DNA of 64,000 nucleotides from Rostratula benghalensis (Eukaryota; Chordata; Aves; Charadriiformes; Rostratulidae): NCBI GenBank assembly GCA_013399305.1, contig VXAI01000115.1, positions 1,492,262 to 1,556,261 on the forward strand, read 5' to 3'. Positions within the stretch are counted from its first letter, which is position 1; every line of letters begins with the position of its first letter. The notes below the pieces were generated by a model. The model worked only from the letters and a program-made list of their open reading frames with translations. It searched no databases and had not been told where the DNA came from. Positions 29,118-63,175 of this stretch are shown piece after piece. The translations under genes and the position numbers were made by a program.

Positions 29118-29451
29118 GTACTTATAAGTACCTGAAGGGTGGATTGAAGGAGGATGAAGACGGAGTCTTTTCGGTGGTTTCCAGTGACAGTACCAGAGGC
29201 AATGGGCACAAGCTGGAACATAGGAATTTTCATTCATATATGAGGAAAAAATTCTTTATGTTGAGGGTGGCAGAGCATTGGAACAGGCTGTCCAGGGAGG
29301 GCGTGGAGTCCCCTTCTCTGGAGATCTTCCAAGACCCACCTGGATGCAGTCCTGAGTGATGTGCTCCAGGCAATCCTGCTTTAGTAGGGGAGTTGGACTA
29401 GATGATCTCTAGAGGTCACTTCAAATTCTGACAATTCTGTGATTCCATGAA
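29118..29451 (+). mobile_element. CR1 LINE 3' fragment
   Basis: Plus-strand CR1 starting in the ORF2 C-terminus (TTATAAGTACCTGAAGGGTG) and passing through GGCAATGGGCACAAGCTGGA, GAGGGTGGCAGAGCATTGGA and TTGGACTAGATGATCTCTAG. It ends in GACAATTCTGTGATTCCATG. Moderately diverged and 5' truncated, with part of ORF2 still open (29144-29359). Confidence 0.93.
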
Positions 29452-29740
29452 AACATTTATTTTTTTACTTTTAAAAGCAATAATATAAGCTGAACCTCAG
29501 AAGTTGTGTGCGTAGCTAGTTTGTATGAATGTTTGCCCTTGTCATGCCACTTTATCCCTCATGTCTTTACACATATTCTTCTCTCTGTGTGTATGAGATA
29601 ACTCTTCAGAATTGGGACTGTGGCTCCCTACAGATTAGTATTGTTCTTCAGCACAGTGATACTGCAGACATTTAGCCTTTGCAATAATTGTAAAAATCAA
29701 CATAAAATCATAAGGGTATATTTTATATAAATATTTTTAT

Positions 29741-29762
29741 CATTGATATATATATATCAATG
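29741..29762. repeat. 22-base perfect AT-rich palindrome
   Basis: CATTGATATA at the left is mirrored by TATATCAATG at the right with no mismatch. It could extrude a hairpin. It is probably a by-product of a short (TA)n run with matched flanks. Confidence 0.8.
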
Positions 29763-32700
29763 AGACAAAACCACTAGAACAATAGTCTGGTGTGAATCTT
29801 TGTTATGGTAGAACAAATTAATAAATATGATTCACACCCTTTCATTATTTCCTGTCCTTAGCGACAGCTTGGGAGGACAAAGATGGGATAAAGGTTGTGC
29901 AAAGACTTGAAAGAAGTTGTACACTTCCAAGGCTTGCTGCAGCCTGCTATAAAACAACTTTTAGTCACATCCAAATGACACTGGCTAAGTTGTATTCTTC
30001 TCTTCCCCGCCACAGACTCTCAGTTCCAGCTACATATATAATATCTGGTGGACCTAGCAAAGCAATTTCTTGATGCCTTAATGTCTGTGAATTACAAGGA
30101 CTCCACTACCTGTAGATTTTGAGTACCTGTCCATATAAAATATTTATATACAGGCTACTGCTGACTACTGCACAGGTGAGATGGAGCACAGGATAAACAC
30201 ATCTAATGTATCTGTTCCTGTCTTCTTTTGTTGGAAGTATCTTGATTTAGGCATGAAAGTCAAGCTGTTATTAGCGGCTATCATTATTCCCTCCTTGCTC
30301 AATGTCTCCAGATATATATTGTTTAGTAAGGTACAATATTTTTTATTTGCTCTTGGTACAGGCATTTGTTACCCTAAAATGTTCTGCATGACTGAAAATC
30401 ACACCAGACCATGCATTTCAAATGGGTTGGTGGATCAGATGTTCTGCATTGATAACATCTATCACAATTACTCTTGTGTGATTAACAAGAATCTATTACT
30501 AATGTGACTTTTATTTTTGAATATTCAATTGGAGTTTGTAAGTTCATTCCAACTTCTTGTTTCCAGGGCTACTCTGACATACAGTGAGAACACAGACAGG
30601 ACCACTAGCCTTCATTACTAAACTGAATAATGAAAACACTCAGCATTGTCCTGATATTGCCATTCAGTGTCATATTGCCAAATGCTTATTTTGTCTGACA
30701 TTTTCTGCTCGTAACTGTAATTGCTATGCGACCTCTGCATTTTTTTGGTGCTTATTTTTAAATGACAATTTTGTGAAATAAATCTGTTTACTGTCAGTTT
30801 CTCTAGCTTTATTAAAAAACTTTTCAATATTCCTTAGGCTGCTGGAAAGCAACATAAATCTACAGGAGATGACATGTTGAGAGAGAAATGTGTAAACAGT
30901 GCAACTGTAAATGCTTTACTAGGTTAAGTAAAAGGGAATGTCATAGGAAATCCCTCAGACAAAACCTTTCTTTCTGAACATATGAGCTACAAGATTTATC
31001 TCATTTTTGGTTTTGCCTTGCCAATGGTGCATGTATTTTTTCTCATGGTGCATCTGAATAGAAACTGCTTATGAATGAACAGTAGTTATAAAAAGGCAGT
31101 GTCAAGTATCCCAAGTTTTAATGCAGGCAATCATGTAAGATGAATTAAGCATACATTGTAGTCAGTTCACTGGGCATAGGACTGAACTGTTTGCACAGGG
31201 CAGATTTTCTTAATTTTGTATTTCTGCTTTGAAGTAGCTTAAGCAGATTTAGTATTCAAGGAGCTAACCTTCAACTCTTTCTAAAATGAGGTCCCTGTGA
31301 AAGGTTAACATTGAAATTCTGTGAGAAGTTCTGTTCAGGAGTGAAGACTCCCTCTTTTCATTTTAGCAGAGGAATAAGCTCCTTATGAAAATGTATCTTA
31401 TTTATTTTCTTATTAAATGTTACATTATGCTGCTAAAAAGACATTTCCATTATGTTATGAGCAATTTTGATCAAGCGAAATCCTTGAGAACACTCTACCA
31501 GAAATAGAAAAATAGATTTTAGACTGATGGAAAATGTAAAGTTGTTTTTCAAGCCTAAAAATGGGTAACTGTTCTTGCTCCTCAAAATTGATTCATTACA
31601 TGGATAGCTGCTGTATTGAGTGTATAAGCAAATATCAAACACTGTGCAAATATCAGACTAATTTATGCAGTAGAGGAATAGCAATCAGCCTTTGGCAGTA
31701 ACCACTACGGCATCTCTGGATGACCAGAGTTTTAAATCATTGGGTCCAAATCTTTCTTTCATTTTCTCCTGAGATAAGAGTTTCTACAACTTCTGCTTCC
31801 ACATGTGCAGCTGATTCTGCTCAACATCATGTTTCACGTGTGTGATACCAGGAAGGATGTTCATGGTCTCATGGCTACAATCCAGAGGCTGTATAAAATG
31901 ACTTTCCAGATATTTGAATTTTTATAGGCAATTTTTGTTGTCTTGATAGTATTTGGAGTAAAAAAATCTCCCATGTGAACTAGGATTAATAGTTATTTTC
32001 CTTTCCTATTACCATAAGCCAGAACTTGGTGTTTTGTATATCTTTATACAGATGGAATAATTAATTTTAATCACCTACATTAAAAATTAAGGAATAGAAT
32101 TTGTCCCATTTAGGCTGGCTAGTTACTGAAGTTTATCACTAGTCTGCAATTAGTATATGTTTTTGAGTCTATAATTTAAATGTACATTTAACAATATCCT
32201 GCAGAAGAGATAACTGACATAGAAGAACATAATCTCTTCAAATATTATTTTCCTGATAGTCAGGAAAGATGAACGAACCAGAAAAACTCAGTAGTTCATT
32301 GCTTTTCTGGAACATAATATTTTTCACACTCACACAGAATAATAAAGTTTACACAGCTCTCTGGTATGCTAGCCCTGAACAATTATGTTACCTCTGGCAT
32401 TCAGTTTACTTCTCTGTCATATTTCTGTCACCTCATCTTTGCTTGTAAGAAACAAACTGTAGAGGCTAGAAATCTTTTTTTATTGCTAGCTACTTATATT
32501 CTTCTTACATGCTGAGCAACTAGGCTTTAACTCTGTGCAATGACAGTAGTAGCTGTTGATCATTATTGCAGTGGAAAAACCTCACTGTGGAGGAAAGCAA
32601 ATGAAGACATTGGATTTCAAAGGTGACAGAAAGAAAGAAAACCTTAAAATTTTTTGAAAGGATAGCTTGTGGAACTGGTCAGTGCAGCATGCAATTGAAC

Positions 32701-34969
32701 ACAGCAGAACTTCACTGCTTTTTTTTTGTGATTCCATGGGGTGATAAAATTTTTTAAGACGACGACTCTTTCCCATTATTGGCTGACTGTTGGTATCTAG
32801 GCTATATGCAGATTCGTACCCAGAAAACCCGTCATGGTGCTGAAAACAGACTTAATCACTATGCTTGACAGCAGACCAGAACAATGCTGGCATCAAAGGA
32901 TGGAGAGACAGAGCCAAGACCTAGGGGCTGGTGGGCAGCAGACACCACTTCATTTCTCCCACCATGGTCGTGCTTCTGCACAATCTCAAAGGAGGACAAG
33001 CCTTTCACTGTCATGGCTCTGCATTGGCACAGCTAACGTAAAGTGGTCATCTCTGTTGTCAAAATATCATCAAAGATAATCTGCGTCTTACTTAATCATG
33101 CTGAAATCACAAGAAGTCAGGTAACTGGAGCTGCCCCATTACTTGAATGGCACTCATCATTTTTGGGAGCATCTTTCCCTTTAAGTCCTTCAGGAAATTG
33201 TGTCTAATGCTTTGATGGATGTGAACTGCTAAGTAGCACAAAGTACAGTGCAGCACTCTAATTTCTGTTATTAATACACAGATAATAATTATATTCCATT
33301 AGTGAATTGGCAGGATATATTCAATTCTTTTTGCTTGCAGTGAAATTCATTACTAGCTTGGCAAAAAAAAATGGCTTAGTCCATTTTCAAATAAGTAAAT
33401 TATTTTCAGTGCTTCAGTCCTAATCATGGAAACTTACTTGGAAGAATTAACAAGTGGCTGAGAATTGATTTACTACTGCCATTTTACATTAAAGGATGCC
33501 ACTTAAATGTCTTTCAAGTGTGCTTAGACTCCTAAGTTGATGTATATTAGGATCAGGAGCAACATGGGATGTAAGTCTTCAACACACCCAGGACCTTACC
33601 ATCATTGCTGTTTCTTTCATGGGATCTATTTTAGCACTACTTCTGCTTTTTCTATTCAATATTTCAAGTGTTTCAGAAATTCAACAATTGATGAGGAGTT
33701 TGTCTTTAATTCCCATTCCAAATCTGGTTTATTGTATTGCATACACTCTTGCCTTTGAATTAATATATTTTCAGCTTAAATATCTCCTCTTGCTGCTCTT
33801 TGTATACGACGATAATCCAGTCACTCTCAGCTTTCAATACAAGGTTATTTCCTATTACCACATATTTTGTAATTCTGTATGTATGCACCCCTTCTTGTCT
33901 GTGCATTGACTGTTTGAGGAAGTAATCTATTACTACCAGGACTGAAACTAGTTATTTTCTGCCAATACAATATCCTTTTTTCCACACTCTCTACCAGATT
34001 TCAAATGTTTACATGATCATTCAGTCTGAAGTAGTATTTCATTCACTAATAATGTTAAAAGTGTGTCCATCCATATTTAAGTTATATTCTTTAGGCCTCT
34101 ATAAACCATTATATAACCTCATCAAATGCTTTTTTCAAATCCTTTTCCATCTTGAGAGCTATTCTATCATCTTTTCCCCAGTATGTACAAGAGGTTTCAC
34201 ATCTTGCTTCAATAATTCTAGTTCTTCCACCTCATTACTCAAGCTCTCTGCATTAGTCCATGACCAACTTTATCGTTTCCTTCCAACTTCACAATGTTTC
34301 CTAAATCAATTAAATATAGCCTACTTGATTAATTATTCCATACACAGAAGTACTTTCTTTTTTTCCTTCTGCTGTCCACTACATTATTTTTTATCATAGT
34401 GAATATTCCTGACTACAAACTCATTTACATTGTTTTCCACCTGTTAATTATTAACACCAATCGTGGAGACAGCATGTGTCTCTCCTGGTCACAATACATC
34501 CCTTCCAACCTAGATTGATGTTTTCTTTTATCTGCTTTTGTAGTCTTGGCTGCAGAAGATCAGTGTTCCAGAAAGTAAGGTGCAAACCCTCCCCTGAGAA
34601 CTACGCTTTTCCTGTGAACACTTCCTAAAGGTTAAATTCCCCAAAGTCACCCTCCTAAGAATAATTCCTATCTGTTTGGTGAGATCATATTCATGGCTTT
34701 AACCTTCTTCTCAAGGAACAAGAGAAAGGAGTGGGCCACATTTCACCAATGTTTAAACATCTGCATGGATATTTCCATGGTGTGACCCATCTCACAGTAA
34801 TCTCTAGAGTGAGATTAGTCAAATTTGGTGTCAATTTCTCCCCTTTGACCCCAAAGGAAACCCAAAAGGCCAGGTCAGGAGTGGAGAACCCTGAGGCTAT
34901 ATCCTCATCACTAAACTGAAGGTACTGAGGTGTACTTCTGGTCACTGAAACCATCTGGTGCAAGGCTAC

Positions 34970-35017
34970 ACTTGCAAAGGGGAAGCTACTTGCAAAGGCG
35001 AAGCTGCTTGCAAAGCT
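34970..35017 (+). repeat. 18-bp tandem repeat, about 2.7 copies
   Basis: Unit ACTTGCAAAGGGGAAGCT at 34970, second copy at 34988 (one G to C change), partial third copy from 35006 (GCTTGCAAAGCT). Because 18 is divisible by three it gives a hexapeptide repeat in all frames (on the minus strand ASSFAF/ASSFPF). Confidence 0.85.
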
Positions 35018-35436
35018 CCTGTTGGGAAAGGCCCTTGGCAACCCTTGGAGCAGTCCAGCTCCCTCTTTGGGAGACTGACACTTGGTATTCACCTGCCATC
35101 AGTCCTTGTGCATCTATGGTGGAAAGTAATTGGTTCAATATTCAGTATTATTGATTTAAAATGCTTACATCAAAGACGTTAACTTCATTCTCTACCCGTT
35201 TGCTTCTCCACTATTAGTTTTTGTGCTCACTGTCCATGTTGTGAGCTTGACATAAAAACATCAAAATTTCCCTAAATTATTATTTACAAACAAAGAAGCT
35301 ATTATTGTTAAAAAAGACAGAAAAGGGGGGGGAAAGGGAAAAAGGAGTTTCAAGTGATTTCTACGTAAAGTCTCCCAAGTAGTTGCTGTGGTTTTGGCCA
35401 TACATGGCCAAATGCCTGCTTCTAAAGCAATTATCA

Positions 35437-36590
35437 CAGAATCACAGTATTATGGAATTTTCATGTTTGGAAAGGACCTCTGAGATCATTGAGTCCAACC
35501 ATACACACACAAACCCCTTATATCTCAGCCACTGGAGCATGCCCTGAAGTGCCACATCTGCACATTTCTTAAAAACCTACAGGGATGGCAACTCAACCAC
35601 CTCCCTGGGCAGGTTGTTCCAGTGCCTGACCACTCTTTCAGTAAAGTAGTTTTTCCTAATATCTAAGCTGAACCTCCCCTGCCATGACTTCAGATCATTT
35701 CCTCTGGTCCTGTCATTATTCACTTGGCAGTAGAGGCCAGTACTCACTTCTCTACAACCTCCTTTCAGGTAACTGAAGAGGGCAATGAGGTCTCCTCTCA
35801 ACCTCTAAACACGGCCAGTTCCCTCAACCTCTCCTCATATGACTTGTTCTCTAGTCCCCTCATCAACTTGGTGGCTCTCCTCTGCACACACTCCAGCACT
35901 TCCATGTCCTTCTGGTAGTGAGGGGCCCAGAACTAAACACAATACTCGAGGTGAGGCCTCACCAGTGCCCAATACAGAGGCACAATCACTGCCCTACTCC
36001 TGCTGGCTATGCTATTCTTGATACAAGCCAGGATGCTGTTGGCCTTCTTGGCCACCTGGACACACTGCTGGCCCATGTTAAGCCGGCTGTTTGCCAACAT
36101 CCCCAGATCCTTTTCTGCTGGACAGCTTTCCAGCCACTCTTCCCCAAGCCTGTAGCCTTGCTTGGGGCTGTTGTGACTAAAATGCAGGACCCAGCACTTG
36201 GTCTTATTGAACCTCCTACAATTGGCCTTGGTCCATTGATCCAACCTGTCTAGGTCCCTCTGTAGAGCCTTCCTACCCTCAAGTAGGTCAACACTCTCAC
36301 CTAGTTTGCTGTTGTCTGCAAACTTAATGAGAGTACACTCAATCCCCTCATCCAGATAATCAATAAAGATACTAAACAAGACTGGCCCCAGAACTGAGCC
36401 CTGAGGGACACCACTGGTGGTTGGCTGCCAACAAAATTTCACCCAATTAATCACAACTCTCTGGGCATGGCCAACCAGCCAGTTTTTCACCTAGTGAAGA
36501 GTACACTTGTCTATGCCATGATTTGCCAGCTTCTCTGGGAGAATGCTGTGGGGGATGGTGGCAAAGGCCTTACCAAAGTCCAGGTAGAAC
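35437..36590 (-). mobile_element. CR1 LINE, 1.15 kb, RT C-terminal half to 3' end
   Basis: The longest CR1 in the window, minus strand. An unbroken 185-codon frame (36490-35933) carries the RT signature [20 protein letters not shown], then IKFADNSKL where active elements have F-A-D-D, and the late block [20 protein letters not shown]. The second catalytic aspartate is asparagine (codon at 36311-36313), so even this frame would be inactive. A later frame (35801-35577) gives [20 protein letters not shown]. The 3' end reads as a worn CR1 terminus near 35437. The element is 5' truncated near 36590. Confidence 0.95.
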
Positions 36591-38449
36591 TATTATCAGT
36601 GTAACCTTACTTTATGTTTTATTCTTGCCTTTTTGAATGTGAAGGGTAATGGAGTTGCTTTTATTCTGAGATACCAGTGACAAGATATTAAGGTTCTTGT
36701 CTCAAAACATGCTTCAGTTTTTCAAAAGTGCTGGTAGGAATCAAACTCCCAAATTGTAAGTGAGACCAAAGCGTTACAGCCTCAAGGGAATGTCTACACT
36801 ATTTTACATTATTTGAAAATCCCAGCCTATGGTTCATTCCATGAGTGAGCACCTTGGTGCCCTGGAAAACAAGCCAATGTACCTTATTTTCCCCATCCAT
36901 GAGTTGACAATATTGCTCAGATATTTTTGCAAAGCATCTGGGAGATAAATACATTATATATCTGGCATGTGTCATTATAGAAGCATTTGGATAGCTACAC
37001 AGTTGTGTGTTTCCTTTGTTTTCAAAGGACATTAGATCAAGCTCTTAATAAGAGAATAAAAGGACAGATTTAGGTTTTGGTCAGCTAAAATTTTGATTAT
37101 TAAAGAATTGTGTTTATAATACATGCAATACCCAGGATGACTTTATGGCCAACTACAGATGGAAAAACTATCAAGCCCTTGCTGCAATCTGCTCACGTGA
37201 AAGGTGGAACCCAGCAGCATCCCCAAAGCATGTGCATTTCTGCTCTTATAGCACATACTGTGCTCCTTGCCAACTCTGCAACCCAAACCACAGCCCCTAT
37301 CACCATACAACACCCCTAAGAGAAAGGTCCCTGGCAAGGGGTGTACAGGAGGCAGTCCCGCTGGATGTAGATTCACCTAGAACTCAGGAACCTCTGCTCA
37401 TCTCTCTCTGTGAGGACCAGGAGGAGACGACTGAAAAGGGAGTTCCGTTTCCAACACAGGAACTGGTTTTTGGGACAGGGCTGTAGCCACGGTGGCTGCT
37501 GATCCCCTGGGCTAATCTCCTGCTCTGATGGGGCTGCCTCACCTCTGCAGAGCTGTGCCCGTGAGACAAAATTTCAGATGATGCTGAATGCTAATAAAAT
37601 AAAAGTCTTTATTTTTAATAGATGGACAAAGCAGACCCCAAACCAGACAGTATTTTCCTGAATTGCATGGGCACTATTGAATACAATACAAATGTAGTTA
37701 AAACATATATATTTATATTATGCTTCCTATCTGCTTTGTTAGGTATAGTCTTAATATAACATTTCTGACACAGACAAAAATATACTTTCTTTTTAGCAAT
37801 AGCCACAAATATTGCCCTGATTAATAGCAGACTTACAATAACTTACTGTATAACTGCACACGGTACTTGATCGAATACACTTGAAGGACAGAAGGAAAAA
37901 CAAGTAACAGTTTTTTCCTATTATATTTATATTTGAAATTCTAAACTGATGTACTATACGAAAATAAAAGACTAAATCTTTTACTTTATTTGATCCACAT
38001 AATGTTTACATTCAGTTCAGGCTCACAAAAGTATATTTTATTTATAACACATATACCATCCCATATGGACAAACATACATGAAATTGTAACTTCTTTTGA
38101 CATCCCAGCTATGTTACTAACCTTGATTTTATGAACACATCTCATGCAAAGGAGGTAAAAAACCCTGTCAAATAAGTGTTATTCACAAATGTTAAGAATA
38201 TGAAAGTATAATGTATGATTGTGATATGAATATTTTATCTAGAAATTGTAGGCTCAGAAACAATAACCTCATGTCTGAAAATGAGCTGTTTGCTTCACTG
38301 ATTACAGATCCAATTTAGTGCACAGTACTACTGTCTACAAATTGCAGAAGTGGAGAAGGAGCATCTGATGATTCCCATGAAAATAAAGTTTACTTGAAAA
38401 TTCACATTCTGTTGCCATTTTGCTCATGAAAGTGACTTGGTTGTATTTT

Positions 38450-38506
38450 GTTCTCTTTTCCTTTTCTTTCTTTTTTATTCTTTCCTTTTTCTTTTCTATT
38501 TTTCCA
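38450..38506 (+). repeat. Polypyrimidine low-complexity tract
   Basis: A T/C run of over 50 bases broken by only a few A residues (for example CTTTTCTTTCTTTTTTATTC). It is a simple-sequence tract. Confidence 0.85.
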
Positions 38507-40116
38507 GCTATGAATCACAGATACTGCCTTTGATTATGTGAACACCTTGGTATAAATTTAATAGTAGGATAGATGAACTGAGGCAATAAAACTAGTGAAC
38601 AGACTTTGCACAGGGCTATTCAGTCTGGCTTTTGGAGTTGTCCTGCCAGTACACAGCCTACCACTGCAACCATGGCAAGCCCATGTTGGACTCATGCAAA
38701 GACACACGCAGAGAACTGCTATGTAGAAAGCAGAGTTATGGTCCTATGATGCACAGTCTACAGTGCCACTTTTCTCCTCTGCATGATAAAGCTTCCATGG
38801 TGTGCTATTTGTAAAACTGCAATAACGTTTTAGTCTCCACAGAGAGGACCAGAAAACTATGGTGGAACCATTTTCCACCAGAAAATACATAGTTCCATCT
38901 AAACAGGAATACATTGTGATGTCACAAAGATATTCAATAGTGTAAACAATACAAAATATTCTGATAATATTGGAAGCATCTGGCTTGAAATTTCTGAACT
39001 GATGCATTTTAATTTTTCACTTTTTCATTTTGAGCATATTAAAAGCCTTTATTTTAATGGAAACAAAGGAATACATGGGACAAGGAAAGATTTTTATTTT
39101 TCCATCAAAATTTCTTAAAAGATTCGAGATGAATCCCATTGTCTTTCCCTTCTCCTCCCACTATTGGGATATTTGAAACAAATAATACGGAAATGTTGCT
39201 ATATTTAAAACATCTGGCCACTATGCAGCTTCTTATAGTGAAATTCTAAGAAGTACTACACAAAACTGAAGTAAGAGAAAATTTCAGGAAGACCTACAGA
39301 TGGCTGTAGAATGGGATCCTCTAACTTCATTTGGAACTGCAGAGTAAGGCATTGGCTATGTAAGTGGGCAAAACTGTGGCTTGATATTTTCTCCTAACAA
39401 GGAATGCAGACTAGTGGATTTGGGCCAGAAATGACTAATAATTTGGTGGCAGCTCTGTTCTCTCTTTCTTCCACACAATCTCTTTCCTCTTTTCTTTTCC
39501 ATAGTTTATGGTGGAATGAAAACTGCTGGGCTCTCATCTGATTTGTGAGATCCTTAGGACCTTGATTTTCTTTGATGGCTCGTTCACTCATTCCAAAGAA
39601 ATTTTTAATTTCTTTACTATATTGGCTCTTCCTGGTTTTTAGAGTAGATCCTGATTTTGATTCCCTTCCCCCAGAGCACACTCAATGTTTGTTAGCATAG
39701 TAGTACTGCAGCTTACAGTACATATTCAGAACTGAGATGCAGTGTTATGTTTAAACAGAGTACATGGAGAAAAATATCAGCATCTCTAAAATTAATTTTC
39801 CTCTACATATAAAATATATATATGCTGTTAAAACTCCACAAAAGGAGCAAAAACATATCTAAGGATTCAACCTTGTGAAAGTTGATGTCAACACTGAATG
39901 CACAAGTTGATGGCTTCTTCCTTTAGCAGCAAAACCTATTCTTACATCTCCTATCATCCAGGATAGCTCCTCATGCTGTGAACTTTATTAAAGAAGACAT
40001 TTCCTCAGTGACCAGCAACAGGAGGTTATCCCCAGATTTCACTTGAACATCTTGTGTCATGAGCAGATATAAAGAATTATTGGAGCACAACTCTTAATTG
40101 TACAGAAATCTAGCTA

Positions 40117-40680
40117 TTAGATCACCCACTGTGAAAGGCACGTACCAATGGGGACAGACACAATCATCTCAACCGTGGGCAAATAGAAGTGACATTGCAT
40201 GTTACCTGCTGGCCTGGGCAAAGCAGGAAGAGGCATCATCTCCCTGCTTTGCTGCATTTGGCCAACATTGCCATTGATGAATGAAGTCTTGTTTGCACCT
40301 GGCCACTTGTGGTGCTCCATAGAGTCACCATGACAGCCCAGAATGTCAGCTGTTACTGAAGGAGTCCACTGGTTAGCGGAAGACACCCCTGTGCCTTTCA
40401 CTACACTTGTGGGTTCAGCTCTCCTTTCAGTTCCCCTCCAAGCTGCTGCTGTTTTTGGAGGTAGAAACTCACAGATGTAGAAAGCTGTCCAGCAAGACAA
40501 GACCCAAAAGACTTTGTGATATCTTTGAGAAAAAAAAATAATTATTAAGTGGAAAATGGAAATTTTCCCTGTGGAAAACCCTCTCAGCTGTTTTTTCAAG
40601 CCTTCTTGACTCTTCTTACTTTTTAATATTTGTTCCATTGCTGTAGTTGCTTGTGTCAGACTGCTTTGCTTAGTGTTCAT
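40117..40680 (-). other. Unassigned 187-codon ORF, same strand as SLC5A7
   Basis: An ATG-initiated open frame with A at -3, starting MNTKQSSLTQATTAMEQILK, about 850 nt past the SLC5A7 stop. It has a basic N-terminal part rich in K and Q, a hydrophobic patch (ISIFHLIIIFF, VLSCWTAFYICEF) around residues 40-72, then a polar, proline-containing C-terminal half. I recognise no family. Within it the minus strand has an acceptor-like tract ending TCTCAAAG (after which 40522 would be exon base 1) and a donor-like CAG|GTAAC (exon end 40206). It could be a chance ORF, part of the 3' UTR, or an exon of an unrecognised transcript. Confidence 0.2.
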
Positions 40681-41435
40681 TTTGATGACAATTCAAGAGA
40701 AGGCTTCTTTTCTTAACAATGCAAACTTCTGTTTAGTTTATAAGAGTTCTTTCATTTTTCAGAAGCTGAGTTCAACTCCAATTATTGCTTAAAAATTTTG
40801 GTATCCTCCATTGGTGACAGCCACTAACCACAGCATAAAAAGAACACCTATAGTAATATACTTTAAGTTGGCTTGCATTAAGTATGAAATAATTTTAAAC
40901 TGGTGACTTCATTTTAACTTTCTTAATTAATCTATGTTTAGCACTCCCATAAGGAATTAATTACTATTTGCATGTTTTGCTATCTTATACAAATAATAAA
41001 ATACTAGATTTGTATTATTTTAATTTCTTTATGAGAAAAGAAAACAATTAGACCAAAAACCCGGGGAAGTTATCTATATGTCTTTGCTCAAGCAATTAGC
41101 TCTTTAGTAATAAATCACTTATAGCTGTGACAATGTATTTTCACTTAATGCCAATAAAATGTTGACTGATATAGTATTTTAGAGTGACTGTATTATAATC
41201 TCTTCATGTGATGTCCTAGCTAAATAACTGTTGCACTTTTTCTGCTACATGTTTTCCATTGTAAATATTTTTTAATTTTACAGTATATATTCTGGGTGGA
41301 TAGAATGGGATCTGAGTGTATCTTTTGGTAAACACTCTATGATCTAATCCCACATATTAGGTAATAACAGAAAAGAGTTCCTCCCATGGGATACTCCTGC
41401 TCCTAGAAACAATTTAAAGAATTGTGCAGCTGCAT

Positions 41436-41441
41436 TTTATT
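41436..41441 (-). terminator. Candidate poly(A) signal AATAAA, first after SLC5A7 stop
   Basis: The minus strand reads GGGAATAAAATG, with AATAAA beginning 94 nt after the TAA. Other AATAAA hexamers occur further downstream on this strand (for example near 39984-39989 and 39046), so the 3' UTR may be longer. Human SLC5A7 has a long 3' UTR. No clear GU-rich downstream element supports this first site. Confidence 0.3.
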
Positions 41442-41534
41442 CCCAGTTCTTGCTTTTCTTCTGATAAAATGCCTCTTACCATTCTTTGTAGAATATCCTG
41501 CTTCTCATTGTTTTGCTTGTGGCTACCAGATTTT

Positions 41535-63175
<21,641 letters not shown>

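Larger units (their letters stand above)
29452..35436. other. Intergenic, no gene recognised
   Basis: 6 kb of AT-rich DNA. It holds a 22-base perfect palindrome (29741-29762), a G-depleted block (about 33600-34560), an 18-bp tandem repeat (34970-35017) and a G-rich run near 35325. Open frames here (96 to 133 codons) resemble nothing I know. Confidence 0.7.
36591..41435. other. SLC5A7 downstream flank, possible long 3' UTR
   Basis: 4.8 kb with no recognised gene or CR1. On the minus strand it could partly be SLC5A7 3' UTR if a distal poly(A) site is used. It contains a 57-base pyrimidine-rich tract at about 38450-38506 and the 187-codon minus-strand ORF at 40117-40680. Confidence 0.6.

Noticed and set aside
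34013..34399. 128-codon plus-strand open frame, hydrophobic and serine-rich
   Set aside because: The composition follows directly from the T/C-rich, G-poor DNA there, which suppresses stops. No recognisable protein features.
35918..36253. Plus-strand open frames of 60-111 codons over 35724-36253
   Set aside because: They are antisense shadows of the CR1 reverse-transcriptase frame on the minus strand.
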